DNA from: Haliotis asinina
Lineage: Eukaryota > Mollusca > Gastropoda > Lepetellida > Haliotidae
Direction: 5' to 3'
DNA length: 64,000 nt
Assembly (NCBI RefSeq): GCF_037392515.1
Contig: NC_090283.1
Location: forward strand, 30,024,249 to 30,088,248
The notes under the pieces were generated by a model. That model worked only from the letters and a program-made list of their open reading frames with translations. It was not told where the DNA came from and did no database searches. Of this stretch, positions 49,090 to 62,600 are shown one piece after another. How positions within the stretch are numbered: the first letter of the stretch is position 1; each line of letters starts with the position of its first letter. The position numbers were made by a program, and so were the translations under genes.

Positions 49090-49810
49090 TAGGACATGGA
49101 ACTGTGCTGATGTCTTAATAATAAAACGCACCATGTCATGATGTCAAAATAATAAAATGCAACATGATGTCAAAATAGTAAACACAATAATATTATGTGC
49201 TGATACCATAGAAGCAAATCATAATGTGCTGATGTCATAATAGTAAAACACAATGACTGATGTCATTATAGTAAAACTCAATATTTGCTGATGTCAAAAT
49301 CATTAACTGCAACATGCGATGATGCCATAATAGCAAAATGCAATGTGCGCTGTCATAATAAACACATGCAACATGTGGTAAAACATAATCTGCTGATGTC
49401 ATCATAGCAAAACGCAACAAGTGCTTGTAATATATTCTCTACACAAAGCAAATAGAGCTTGGTCCATACTTTAATTCCAGCTTTGTGACCATTACAACAT
49501 GGCGATACCACATGAGAGAGAGACATTCCAAAGTTAATACCTCCTAAGATCAAAACTCTAAAACGAAATATAATCCTATTACAGTGCTGATTCCATTATA
49601 GTAAAACCCAAAGTGAGCTGATGTTACAATATTAAAACACAACATGTAATGACACCATTATTGCTAAAACCAACATGTGCTGATGCTCTTGAAGTGAAAC
49701 AAAACAGCTGATGTCACTGAAATGAAACGCATGTGCTGATGTCATTATATTGAAGCACACCACAGGCTGACGTTACTGAAGTAAAACACAACATGTGATG
49801 ACGTCAGTAC
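49090..49810. repeat. Short-period TGATGTCA-containing tandem repeat
   Basis: About 15-20 diverged units of roughly 30-37 bp share cores like GTGCTGATGTCATAATAGTA followed by AAACACAA. An unrelated segment interrupts it at about 49425-49560. Copy A holds only its first few units. Confidence 0.8.
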
Positions 49811-49965
49811 AGTTTATTGATTCTGACATACGGCCATACCTAGCATAACATACAACCATTTGTGTCAAGGTTCCATATCACCTATATAATAAAGTATAAT
49901 TAGTCAGCAGTATAATATCAAAGTTAAATGACACAATTATGCTGGTATAACAACCATGGCTACTG

Positions 49966-50449
49966 GACAGTCAGCATTAAAGCAAATTATCACTGTTATA
50001 GGATATCCAGTCTTGAAAAGTGTGTATCACAACAGAACTGATTTCATTACAGTGAGAGGCAACCAAATCATCCTCTAAATTATAATATATATTTAATATT
50101 ATAATTGTCACTGTAATGACACTGTGTTTGGGCATATACAACAAGATCTAATTTACATGTGTGCTTAGACTAGTCATCATGAGCTTTAAAACTGTATCAG
50201 AAATAATTCTGTTACATATAAATACGTTAGGCTACTATATTTTCTTATGCTACTATTTTCGCTCATTCTCAGTGAACAGTTCTTGAGTACATGATTGTAA
50301 TATATCAAAATCACAAGATTATTAGAACTATGACACACTGATTCATTGCCATCAAATATGTCGCATCAGTAGGTCATTGATTACATAGTATTGTGATCGT
50401 TGCATTATGCCTGTTGTCATAGTAACGGGCTGTCACCACTGGTCACCAG
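49966..50449. repeat. Third copy of an AT-rich block
   Basis: The stretch from GCTACTGGACAGTCAGCATT to GTCATAGTAACGGGCTGTCA matches 30786-31265 and 46427-46890. At diagnostic sites it agrees with copy A (ATACGTTAGGCTACTATATT, GGGCATATACAACAAGATCT) and not with copy B. Confidence 0.85.
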
Positions 50450-51307
50450 CTGACATACAATACACAATTAATTTGCTTTGAATAATCACTTGTTAAACCT
50501 TGGGGACATGAAATCAGCATGTAAGACAAGTCTCATATTTGTAACTAGCTTCTGATCAATTTCAACATTGAAATACTCCATCCCCAGCACTGTATATTAC
50601 AGTAATGTGAAATGTCTAACAGAACTGTTCAAGCAGTCTCAAGACATGATGAATGGTAAAGCATATAGAACAGAAAATACCAACGAGTAAATAATGTATA
50701 CAATAATATTGAAACCTTTCCTCCCACCCAGGTATGGGATTTATGTGTGTACGTTTTAATCTCAACTTTGAAGAGTGACATATGTAATATCACATTTGAT
50801 ATCAGCAACACTGTTACATAAGTACATGTACACTAGGACAATATTGTCAGCACTGAAAATAAACAAAATAAATAGAAACATACACTGTAGCGATATCATA
50901 TGCAGTCAGTAAACTGACACATCTATACATCACAGGAGATATGCTGTTATTATGATAATTGTGATTATTATTCACTAGACATGACATTAGAAACAAACAA
51001 GATGTATGAACATGGCGTTGAAGTATAAAAATACAAATATGAAAAAGTTTTGTCATGGAAATACGACATTCAGATCTTGTAACGATGGCATCAAATATTT
51101 GTTTTTACATTTCCCTGACTGACATTCCAATCTGAACATATAAATTGCATAGTCTACTGAAGACATGGTGGTTCCAAACAGTCATATGATAAAATTCTAA
51201 AAAATCACAAAACAATTAAATGCTAAGTTAGATTTCTTAGCTGTTGTTGGTATTATTTTGCTTGTTTTTATTACAATTCATTTCAAACTGAATAGAGTTT
51301 TCAATTT
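50450..51307 (-). other. 3' region of the filamin-family gene
   Basis: AT-rich sequence downstream of the filamin stop codon. A minus-strand AATAAA lies at 51267-51272, only about 35 nt after the stop. It may end the transcript there, or the 3' UTR may run further. No other gene seen. Confidence 0.5.
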
Positions 51308-51558
51308 CTAAAACTCCTCCCTCCACTGACTGTAACCCCGAGAGCTGTGTAGTGTGCTGTTTGGGTAGGATTCTTCTTTCAGGACTTGCTCCAGTTCTTG
51401 CTGAGTGTCCACAATATGCACATGGAAAGGACTGCCTGGCACATCCAAATTGGACCATTTCACGTGGATAATATACAGTCCAGTCTCCGTGGGATCAAAA
51501 CGACAGAGAATTGTTCTATCCTTTTGGCTATCTCTGTACATTTCCACTTGAAATGCCC
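51308..51558 (-). CDS. Terminal coding exon of the filamin-family gene
   Basis: The acceptor ATATTGCAG precedes 51558. The exon encodes the second half of the last Ig repeat (AFQVEMYRDSQ, DPTETGLYIIHVKW, LDVPG), then SPFHVHIVD and a charged, Gln/Glu-rich then Ser-rich tail ending QWREEF at the TAG whose complement is 51308-51310. The tail resembles no part of the repeats. Confidence 0.9.
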
Positions 51559-54500
51559 CTGCAATATGAAAAAACATATAGTAGGAGTGGAAAAACATAA
51601 AACTTAGTTCAGTGAACATTTTTGTCCTGTTTGAAGCATAACATCACCATGTGGTAAGCAGTCGTCTCCCTTTACAGAAAACTTTAAACATGTGTTAAAC
51701 ACTCTGTGTCATTTCCCACTTATTTGGAGTCGACGAGGAAAATACCAAGTTAATAACATTCAGGGGCCAGTATCTGTCTAATCTACCCAACAATACAGTC
51801 GGATCTTTAATATAGCATATACTTCACCATGAATACATAAAACCAAACATTTCTGTCCACAGAGCATTTTCTGTTTGCTCGGTTTGTATAACATGTCAAG
51901 ACAGATTGAAATAGCAGCAGGGTTTGTGCATATATTGTCTCAATAATTAAAAAATAGAAACATAAACCTTTGATATCATCTAATGAAAACCCACTCTCAC
52001 ACAAGGATCTCTGCTATTCTTCAGTCCAAATTCTGACCGAAAATGTACAGTCAATACCTCTGAAGAATTTCAAAGAATGTTAGTTGTTCACTGCCTACGA
52101 GGGGGGCATGGGTTGATGTACCGTCATGTTTGTTTATCTTCCCTTAGTTACATCGCTGTGGTGTAATTTCTCTTCTTAATGTACACAGGCACTACATCTG
52201 AACAATTTGTCAATATTTATTCATTGCAATGTGAGGCAAAACTTTTCATAGCCATCGCCAGATTTTGCAGAACATACAAGAAAAAACAGATTAAGAGCTA
52301 TCGCCTTTCCATCAATGTGCATTCTCAAAGCATTGGTAATTTCTATGCATCGATCTTATCAAATGTTATACAAAATAAAGAAGAACTACCACAAGGTACC
52401 AAATGAGTTACCATTGGTAGCGGGGTACATTGAAATGTACCTCAATTGTATGTGGAGTACACTGAAAATTATAAATGTGTGCTCAGCCAGTCAAACGACG
52501 ACTTTTATGTGGGAGGCAAGATACAGAATTAGATATGGAGTGTGATGAGACAAAGGGTCCATACCTTTGGGCCCTCTGATCCTGACCATCAGCTGACCAG
52601 CGCCAGCACCACGGGTCTCCACAATAAAGCGAGACTGGAAGCATGCTAGAATACCATGCTCAACGCCGGGACCGCTCACACGTACTTTGCTGGCATCTGG
52701 CTGAGCAGATACTCGGAAAACAAAAGGGCTTCCTGAGAACAAATCACAAACATCATTCATGATAAACTGTTACATAAAATACCTAGATCTTACATGGTAC
52801 CTGTAGCAATGTTCACTGGGCAGAAGTAAACTTTGCCAACGTTCCTATATTCCATACTGGATCATGACAGTCTCAATCAAATCCAAGAAGCATTTTCAAA
52901 ATTTATTTCTGATCCTCATGAATTATTATCATTGGAAAGGGTTCTTTGAAATAAAAAGTTTTGAAAGCATATTATAAACATAACACTACTGAAAAGCATC
53001 AATGTGAGATCAATGTAATTGAAAAGCCCTGCTGTGTGAGAGCTCCTGACTAGAGAGAGCACGTACCTAAGACATGCTCTCCACCATATTTGACCTGCAG
53101 TACATGTCTCCCTGCCTCCTGAGCCTTTACTAAGAGACGGAAGGTGCCATCCCTGTTGTCCTCGAGGTCGCAGTAGGCCACCTTGTTAGGACCAGTGCAG
53201 AAAGCTGTTAGTTCACCTGGGAATAGGAATCCGAAGTATACATTAAGTTAAGACTATGGAGTTTTCCAAAGTTCTACGTCAATATGGACGTAATTCTCAT
53301 AAGCATTAAAATGCCCCAAACAAACACATCATACAACACATTTTTCTTCAAAGCAGGTTAGTCAGTTGAGAGTGAAAGTGATTGAAGCAGACATAGAATG
53401 TCCTTGTGTACATGATGAGAAAGATCTTGAATAGTACTTAAAACTGAATTCACTCTTTACCTGGTCCTGCTTTCCGTGTATCAATTCTGATATCAAGGTC
53501 ACGACCTAAAAGACCTCCCTTTAGACCTTCACCCGTTACAGCAACCTTGTTTGGGTAGAAAGCACCAATGACGTTGACCTTGAATGGAGCTCCCTTGACG
53601 TGACGGTCATTCCAGGTGATGTGGAGGAGATATGCTCCTGGGATTACTGGAATATATGTACATCTGTACTTCCCGCCACCAAGAGGCGATATGATGACGT
53701 TGACCTCTGCCCTCACTCCTGTAAGCTGAACCTGAGGTTCACCTGCAAGTAAATAACAATATGTGAAAACATGAATGCACAAGTGTGCATTTATTTTTTT
53801 CCAAATTTTCACCACAGTGCATGGGGACAAATGCAGTCTCCCTTTAACACTATACTATTCCAGTCATTGGGGTGCAGGAACATGTCTGCATGAGGAAAAG
53901 GCATTTCACACGTTGAAGTCTACTGGTAATTAGACCCATGGGTTTAAAAACGTGGTATTTGCTTGTTATTAAGCCCATGAGCCTAAATTAAGGTTTCAAA
54001 TTTTATTGTTTAGAGTGATGTCCCTTTGCAAAAGCACAAGGCAGTCTTGCGCTCTTATAGTACCTCTGCCAGCCTGGGACCCATCAATGAAGAACTCAGC
54101 CTCCTCTCGGACTGTGGCCTCCTTCAGTCCCCGACCAGAAAGGATAATCTTGGTGATGTCATGGAAACCTCCGGTAGCATAGGCAGAGAAAGCAGAGCCG
54201 GACAGAGGGTGACCCGACCAGTTAAGGTGAATGGTGTGATGACCTGAATTACACAAGTTCATATGAAAAGATTTTTTGTGTTCATTAACATTTTGTATCC
54301 CATAATTGAAAACCTGTAGTGTTGTAATGATTACAAAAGATATATGATAAATTGCAGCATACAGTTACCCTAGAAACACATGCCTCTCTATCAGATGCTA
54401 ACATACAGCTACACCTCCCTGCCTCAGAAATGCATCCCCATCAGATGTTAACGTACAGCTACACCTCCCTGCCTCAGAAACGCATCCCCATCAGATGTTA

Positions 54501-57500
54501 ACGTACAGCTACACCTTTGTGCCTCAAAAACGCATCCCCATCAGATGTTAACATACAGCTACACCTCCCTGCCTCAGAAATGCATCCCCATCAGATGTTA
54601 ACATACAGCTACACCTCCCTGCCTCAGAAACAGATCCCCATCAGATGTTAACGTACAGCTACACCTTACTGCCTCAGAAACACATTTCCATCAGATGTTA
54701 ACATACAGCTACACCCCCCTGCCTCAGAAACGCATCCCTATCAGATGCTAACATACAGCTACACCTCAGATCCTAGAAGCACATCTCCATCAGATGTTAA
54801 CGTACAGCTGCCCTCACTGCCTCAGAAACGCATCACCATCAGATGTTAACATACAGCTACACCTCATGGCCTCAAAAACACATCACCATCAGATGCTAAC
54901 ATGTCTACTACAGCTACACCTCACAAATCCCAGAAACACATCCCCATCAAATGTTAACACCCTCACTGCCTCAGAAACACATCTCCATCAGATGTTAACA
55001 TGCAGCTACACCTCATGGCCTCAAAAACACATGTCCATCAGATGCTAACATACAGCTACACTTCATCGAATCCACAAACACATCCCCACCAGATGTAGAT
55101 GAATAACTGGAGATTTGCCCACCTTCTTCTCTGGGGGTGAAGATGACAGTGCTTTTGCCATTGTAGCTATCATCAACAGTGCAAGGCACAATGGAGCCAG
55201 TAGGACCCCGCACCTCCGCTGTTAGCTTGCCTGAAAAACACCATACTTGATGTTTACAAAAACTGCTCACCAAAAATATGCAGCTAGTTGTTTTCATGTT
55301 TACAATATACCACTATCACGTGATTGCTCATAATACCACACAATACATTATGTCCATGGTCAATGAACAAATGTGCACTACATTTTTTCCTAGCTCCTGA
55401 AGTATAGAGTCCAGAAGTATATTTTTTCTCAAGTAAACCTCCTTTCTGAGTCATATACCATATCTCTGGAACATTCTATAGAATAACCCTGGGACATTCT
55501 ACAGAATAACCCTGGAACATTCTACAGAATAACCCTGGTATATTCAATACAATACTCCAAACTTGGCGATGAAAGTAGATGTTCATGTAAAGAATTCTTT
55601 CAACATCAACACTCTAGTGTTAGAAATCAATTGAAAAATGTCGTCAAAGATCAAATTGAAAGTGCAAATGTTTTCCCTCTCTGGATTAGAAATGCATCAG
55701 TCAGACAGTGAATCAGATGCTCTACCTCAAGGCTACTGAACCGATGAAAAATATAGTGTTAAATTATCTGTTTTTACCGTCATAACATAGATTTGACCAC
55801 TTCGGTTACTCTTATGTAGCTTCATTACTTCATTATCCATCATTGACCGTTTATATGACTGACTTTGATAAATTTGTTGTCCTCTTTGATTTACATGACA
55901 GATATAACAAAAATTCAGGGTTGGCTTTTCACTCGTCATCGTGTTTACATTTTCAACCAAAACTTTGGGATCGTGTTACATACTTAACATTTTTACATCA
56001 TACTTCATTCCACTCGGCAGCCATTTACAGCTTTTTGAGCAGACATTTTAAAGATTCGCTATCCTTGGGTCACATCACATTTGGTGACACTAGCTCCAAA
56101 AACAGTACATAATGCTTTATCAACAGAATTTGGAATTTGGTTTACTTTCACATTAACATGTTAATGTTTGATTCAACAGAAGTAAAAGTCCACACATTCT
56201 CAGGTTTTACCCTTAAAAACAACTATTCTGTATCATATCTTACTCACTATCTGTAATGCCAATTCAGAGATGGTATCTACGTAATTTGATGTAAGCTACA
56301 GTTACTGATCACCTGGTCCTGCCTCAGCCGTCTCGAATGGGATGTGCTTCTCCTCCCCGACCACAAGGTGGATACGTTCCTGTGAGTCCATGTAGTGCTG
56401 CCAGCCACCAATCACACGCACCTTGCGGGCATCAACGATGCGAGGGTGGAAAGGACTACCTGAAATGTGCATAATTCACTGAACTCACAGAGGAATGAAA
56501 GGCGGTGGATGGAAACATTAGTGACCGACTTTAAAAAAACAAAGGAGTCTGATTTGTTTGTCACGAATATATTTAATATAGCATGTTAATTTAATATAAG
56601 TAATATATTTATTCCTTCCATGTTGTCAACTACATCTCAAATTGTCAAGGGAGAAATCACAATGACTGCCCTTAATGATGTCAAAATATACTAAAAGTTT
56701 AAAAATAGGTAGAAAAATAAGAAAACTTCGAATATTCAACAACAGATTCATGTATTTAGATACAAAATGGAAAACACTAAGTCTAGAACTAGATGTTAAA
56801 TCAATATATCCACATAGTGAAAACATTACATTTAAACTATTCTTAATTTTAGTTCTAAAGCATGAAAAAAAGAAACACGTCAGCGTGTCAAACTCCACAC
56901 AGAGTAATTCATAAAAATGTCAGCTACTTTTAGATAAGGATATATTAACAAATTTCATTCAAATTACTGTTTTCTGAGAATAGAAAAAGAAAGAAGTGCA
57001 ACGAAATCTATTCTACACAGTTCAATGTGAAGACGAAGGCACATTGAATGGCACAAGGTGAATTACTTAAACAGACATTTTTTCAAAGTGCAGAGAGCTA
57101 AGCTTTGTGACAGCAAGTGCAACAAACATGTTTCGTTACAACAGCTTCACGAGTTATCCCCCTTATCTTCCATTTTATACAGTTCAAGCTCTGCAAAATA
57201 CATACATTCAGAGATTCATCTACCAAAGTACCAAAATCAGTCTCATAACAAATAAAAAGCAAGAAATTCACTTTAAGCATATTTCAAAAACATGCCACTT
57301 CATCAGATCTAACACAGAAAATTTAGTCATCACAATTCTAACTATAACAAATTTATCACGATCATAACAAAAACAGATGAAATCTTCCACCTGTAATAAT
57401 AACATGCCAGCCACCATTATATATTTTATGATTTTTGTTACCATGGATATCCCGACCGTTCCACTTGACAGTAATATCAAACAGCCCCGTCTCCACAGGG

Positions 57501-59613
57501 ACGTAGGTGATGGCAAACCGGCCTCCTGGCTGGGGGTCTATGCTACACTTGGCTATAGAGTTAGGGCCTGAAAGCATTGAGAGCCAGTTGGCATAAGGAG
57601 TTGGTGAGGAGAACGCTAGCTAGAAGTATGTGTCAGTCTAAAGTCATCTAGTCATCATCCTTTGTACAGGAAAGTGTCGCAAACCTTGTGCATTTCCTGC
57701 TTATTTTCACTAAAATTAATGTACTGTAATTTACATCCACAAATAATATTTTGCATCTTGTCTGAAACACATTTTTCAACACTGATTTGGTAACGATGTT
57801 GTAAAAGCACGTTGAGATTTACTTACACATTGACTGCCACCACAAGAATACTCATCAATATAATTTCTGATCATATTTGCCACACCAAGTTATCTGATAG
57901 CTACATCAGTTGGGATTTTAAAACAAAAAAAGATGTAATTGTCTCCTGGTGTTAACTAAGAACCCAAGGATCCATTTGTTTTTTGTGCCTATTTTGCCAA
58001 CATGTGAAACTGATGTAACTACGAGATAGTGTAGTGGCAAATTCAATCAGAACTGACACTATGAGTATATCCATGATAGGCAATCAAAGTGTTAAATGAA
58101 TGAAGGCAGCAGTAAGCTCCCAAATGTACAACACAAGATATGCACAAGTTACGACAACTTATGACAAGATATGACAAGCTATCACATCAGTTTCGCTCCC
58201 CTGCTCATTTCACTGTTTGCACATTGTGACTTGCCTATCAACACAATCATTAACACAACTGCAAACAACCAAATGATTATGAGCAGGGTAATTTGATTAC
58301 ATCTGTACATGATGGTAGACTAAACATCTACAAAGAGACACGCTCGTCTGCAACTAAAGTGAAAATGTATTTTACAATTATTAGCTGAAATAAAATACAA
58401 AAACTGCATATGCAAATCTGGAAAAAACTGTCAAAACTATGTTATCTCTACCTATACATAGCTTATACTTTGTAAGGTAAAGACACTACACCTGAGACAT
58501 AGTGGATAGAAACTATTGGAAATACTGATAGGTTCACGTTCCAACAATCTAACATATCAAACATGAATATCTGTCACATTGTCAAATTACATTTTAGTGT
58601 AAGAATCTCCTGTAATTACACCACTAACCTTCCTGACAGAACATCTGTCACACCGGCAAAAAATACATTTTAGTGTATGAATCTACTGTAATCACCCCAC
58701 TAACCTTCCTGACAGAACATCTGTCACGTACACCGGCAAAAAATACATTTTAGTGTATGAATCTACTGTAATCACCCCACTAACCTTCCTGACAGAACAT
58801 CTGTTACTCTGTGAAATTACATTTTAGTGTATGATTCTCCCACATTCAACCAGACATGAGCCAACATTCATGACAGATTATCTGTTACTCTGTCAAATTA
58901 CATTTCAGTGTAACATATTTCCGGTAAATTCATAGACCAGCACCACTAACCTGCCTAATGTCTGTTTCCTTTGTGAAGTGTACATTTCCGAGTTACATGT
59001 TTTCCAAAACCACTCCACCAAGCTGCCTGTCTGATGTCTATTTCAGTCTGTAGTAATACATTTCTTCAAAGCTCAGAACAAAGGGAGGATAGGATTTCTG
59101 TGGCAGGTGAACTGATACCTCATGAAATATATATGATAAAAATTACTCGCTTATCACTAGGTTGCTGAAGCTTGTGGACACGGATTCTAATATTCTCTAT
59201 ATGGTCCTCGCAGGACAGGTACCTCTGAGTCAATCAATAATGACATGTTTATAGAATGCTCCAGAATCAATGCAACTAGATGTCAGTAAACATTGCAATG
59301 TCAATATGTGAAATGTTTCCCTGGAGATAATCACAACTGTCACTGAGTGTCATACTGTGCAACTGATGAATATTTAAGAGCTTGAAGGCAAACGTTTAAA
59401 GGTTTGTGAGTTACTCATTATGATGAGATCACAACAAAGTCATTTGCTATTTGTGACTTAGGATTTACAATAAATCGGGTTCCGATTACTCCGGCGAATC
59501 TTGAAAACCCTACTGTTTTTAAGCATGGTATAAATAACATAACCGTGTCATTATTTCGGAAACTACTTGTTACATATCTACAACTGTACGCTTGGTATTC
59601 TCATCACTGTCTT

Positions 59614-59647
<34 letters not shown>

Positions 59648-62600
59648 TAGATATTCCTACCTACCTACCCCACCCTACCCTTCCCATGTACTCTGTCCTA
59701 CAGATCCAGAGACAAATACATCCAAGAAATTCTATACAGTCTAGAATATGTGGCAATAGATTTCCAGGAAATAAGGTCTCTCGGTGCCTTTCGTTATATT
59801 TCAAGATTAAATTCATGACTTAACCCTGAAAAGCTGCAGGACTTAAAAGGTCGTTGGTCCTGATCAGAATGTGTAAGGCTTATATTTTAACATGGAAATA
59901 ATACGCTCAGTTACTGGTGATTAAAAAGCTGTCGGCCATGACCTAAAGAAAACAAAAGATGTTGGCCCAAGTGGTTTTCAGTCAGCTTCGGGCATAAGAC
60001 AGAGGAACACTGATTACTTTTCATGGACAGATATTTTTCCGTACTGTTTGTAAATTTCAGAGACTAGATGTTAGTCTGTCACAGATGGTGACACCAGAGA
60101 CCATATAAGGTCTCTGGTGACACCTATCACTTAGTGAATTATTCTTCAGTATTTTACTGTACATGGAATAAGATGGAGCTTAAAATGATACATTATTAAA
60201 GATATCAATGCATGCCCCTGACGCTAACCCTGAAAATAATGCACACTAATGACAAAGAGAGAGAAATACAGGGGTGACTATCTAAAAGCAGACAAGATTC
60301 TGTGATGAAAAATGTCAAAAGCATTGTGAACTGTATTTGACCTAAGTCTGTACATCACCAGAAGCAACACATTGTTAGTAGCACGATCTATATGTGTCTA
60401 TTTCACGTGTCACATCTAGGACCTACAGCAGCTTCACCATCTTACCCTCCACCACTACAACAGATGTTTCGACCGCAGTGACTGATGCCACAGCGGTTTG
60501 TAAATCCCTTTCCTCTTCCATTTTGACGATCATGGATGTCGTTTCGACATCATCCTCAACTTGACTCTTCCGGTACATCTTGTCCCCACCACCCTCAATT
60601 TCAAAGCCATCTTCGTCAACTTCATACTGCCTGATATCCCTATTAACTGCCTCAGTTCTCCTGAAAAGCTCTTCCCTATCATCCCCAGTTTCATTGTAAT
60701 CCTCAGCAACTTGATATTGTCTCACCACATGCTCTTCATTGTAATGAGAATGTACCTCTGTGACGCTCGTTCTCATCACAGATGACTGACTGATGTGCAG
60801 TGCAGATGCTTCCTGTTCTCTACCTGGTAGTACACAAGGAATGTTCTTACACATCATAGACCCAGACTAATAACAAACTTAATGATGAAATATTGCATTT
60901 TGTCATTGGAATCCAAGGAAAGGGGGTATTTTCACATCCCTGATTTACAGTTGTCTTGTGATTGGTGTGACATTGGTACCTTACCATTGTGAATGATTAG
61001 ACTGAAACCAGATCATGGATAGGAAGAACACTGACAAGAAAATGGATAGGAAGAACATTGACCAGAAAATGGATAGGAAGAACACTGACCCAGAACATGG
61101 ATAGGAAGAACACTGACCCAGAACATGGATAGGAAGAACACTGACCCAGAACATGAATAGAAGACAACTGATCCTGAACAGGAACAGTAATTACACTGCT
61201 CTAGAACATAGTAAGGAATCACATTGATGCAGACCATGTGTAGGAATGACATCAGCCCAGAACATGCTCAAGAATCATTTTAAGCAACCCAGAACTTGGA
61301 CAAGAATTACATGAATCAAGATCAAGGACAGGACTGGCTATATCACTTCACACGTCAGCAGTTGCAGCTTCTGTACCAGTAATATCTTGGTCTTATTCTT
61401 GAAACGTTTGTAACTTTGGAATTCTTAACTTTGATTGTGGCAAATGCGTTGAGAATGGACTTAAGAATTTCGTAGGGCTATGAACATTTTGAAAATAGCT
61501 AGCCTGATGCTAGTTGCATGACATATGAACAGAGAAAAGTAACATTTCATAAAACTGCAGCAAGCATTAGTTGCAACAATACTCAGGTACATATCTGAGG
61601 GGAATTACTGTAGCAAGTATCTGAGGGGAATACTGTAGTATCTATCTAAGAGGCAATACTGTTGTGTGTATCTGAGAGACAATATTGTAGAATGTACCTG
61701 AGTCAATACTGTAGAATGTACCTGAGTCAATACTGTAGTATGTACCTGAGTCAATACTGTAGTATGTACCTGAGTCAATACTGTAGTATGTACCTGAGTC
61801 AATACTGTAGAATGTACCTGAGTCAATACTGTAGAATGTACCTGAAAATACTGTAGTATGTACCTGAGTCAATACTGTCGAATGTACCTGAGTCAATACT
61901 GTAGTATGTACCTGAGAGTCAATAATGAAGAATATGTCTGAGAGACAATACATTTGTGTGTATCTGAAAGACAATACTGAAGAGTGTACCTGAGAGCAAA
62001 TATCGAAGTACATACCTGAGAGACAATACTGTAGAATATACGTGAGAGAATACTATAACATGTACCTGAGAGACAATACTGCAGAACGTATGTGAGAGTC
62101 AATACTATAGCAAGTACCTGAGACACAAAACTGTAGAATATATGTGAAAGACAAAACTACAGTAAACTTTCACAAAACAAAAACAACCAAGCAATATTCA
62201 CTACAGTTACACCTCTTGCAACAGACACGAAAAAACCAGTGACACCTGACACGATGACCAAGAATAGTCAGGACTTTAAATCCAAGACCATGCATGAAAA
62301 TGTCATCAGGTTCATCCTTCAACAAGTTTCACACAAAAAACACTCTTCATCTCTCCATCAACACAGCTAGACGTTGTGCTGAAGCAATTGTTTGGCCAGC
62401 ACATGTAAGTCCTGATAATGGGTAGAACACACATCAACATCCACAGTCTGTTGGGATAGAACACTAATCTCTTCTGTAGAAGTGTAGGCTATATGGTAAA
62501 AGTGAAATCCATCACTATCAGTTTCATGACATATACATGAAACACATGGTGTAACGCATTTGTACCTGCAAGGTGTACCGGGAGAGATCATATCAAGAAA

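Larger units (their letters stand above)
38920..49250. repeat. Segmental duplication, copy B
   Basis: This is the partner of 22440-33815, the less rearranged of the two. It carries the intact TRIM gene. It lacks the second SINE, the Tc1 N-terminal fragment and the left arm of the inverted repeat that copy A has. Confidence 0.95.
57568..60445 (-). other. Filamin intron holding several repeats
   Basis: This intron, or half of a larger one if exon 60446-60823 is skipped, has no further phase-1 exon that I can find. It contains the 74-81-bp repeat, the GACA tract and a perfect hairpin listed separately. Confidence 0.6.

Noticed and set aside
55843-56112. Plus-strand open frame of 89 codons in a filamin intron
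   Set aside because: No domain pattern, no splice or promoter context, and AT-rich intron composition.
61605-62126. Open frames in the 24-bp minisatellite (TQVHSTVL repeats)
   Set aside because: The period divides by three and frames are open on both strands; the tract lies inside a filamin intron.
62367-62573. Possible exon ending at a stop (YKCVTPCVSCICHE, minus strand) after the acceptor-like CACCTTGCAG
   Set aside because: Its open frame needs a phase-2 entry, while all filamin exons here are phase 1. In phase 1 it stops after about 25 codons. No known domain seen.
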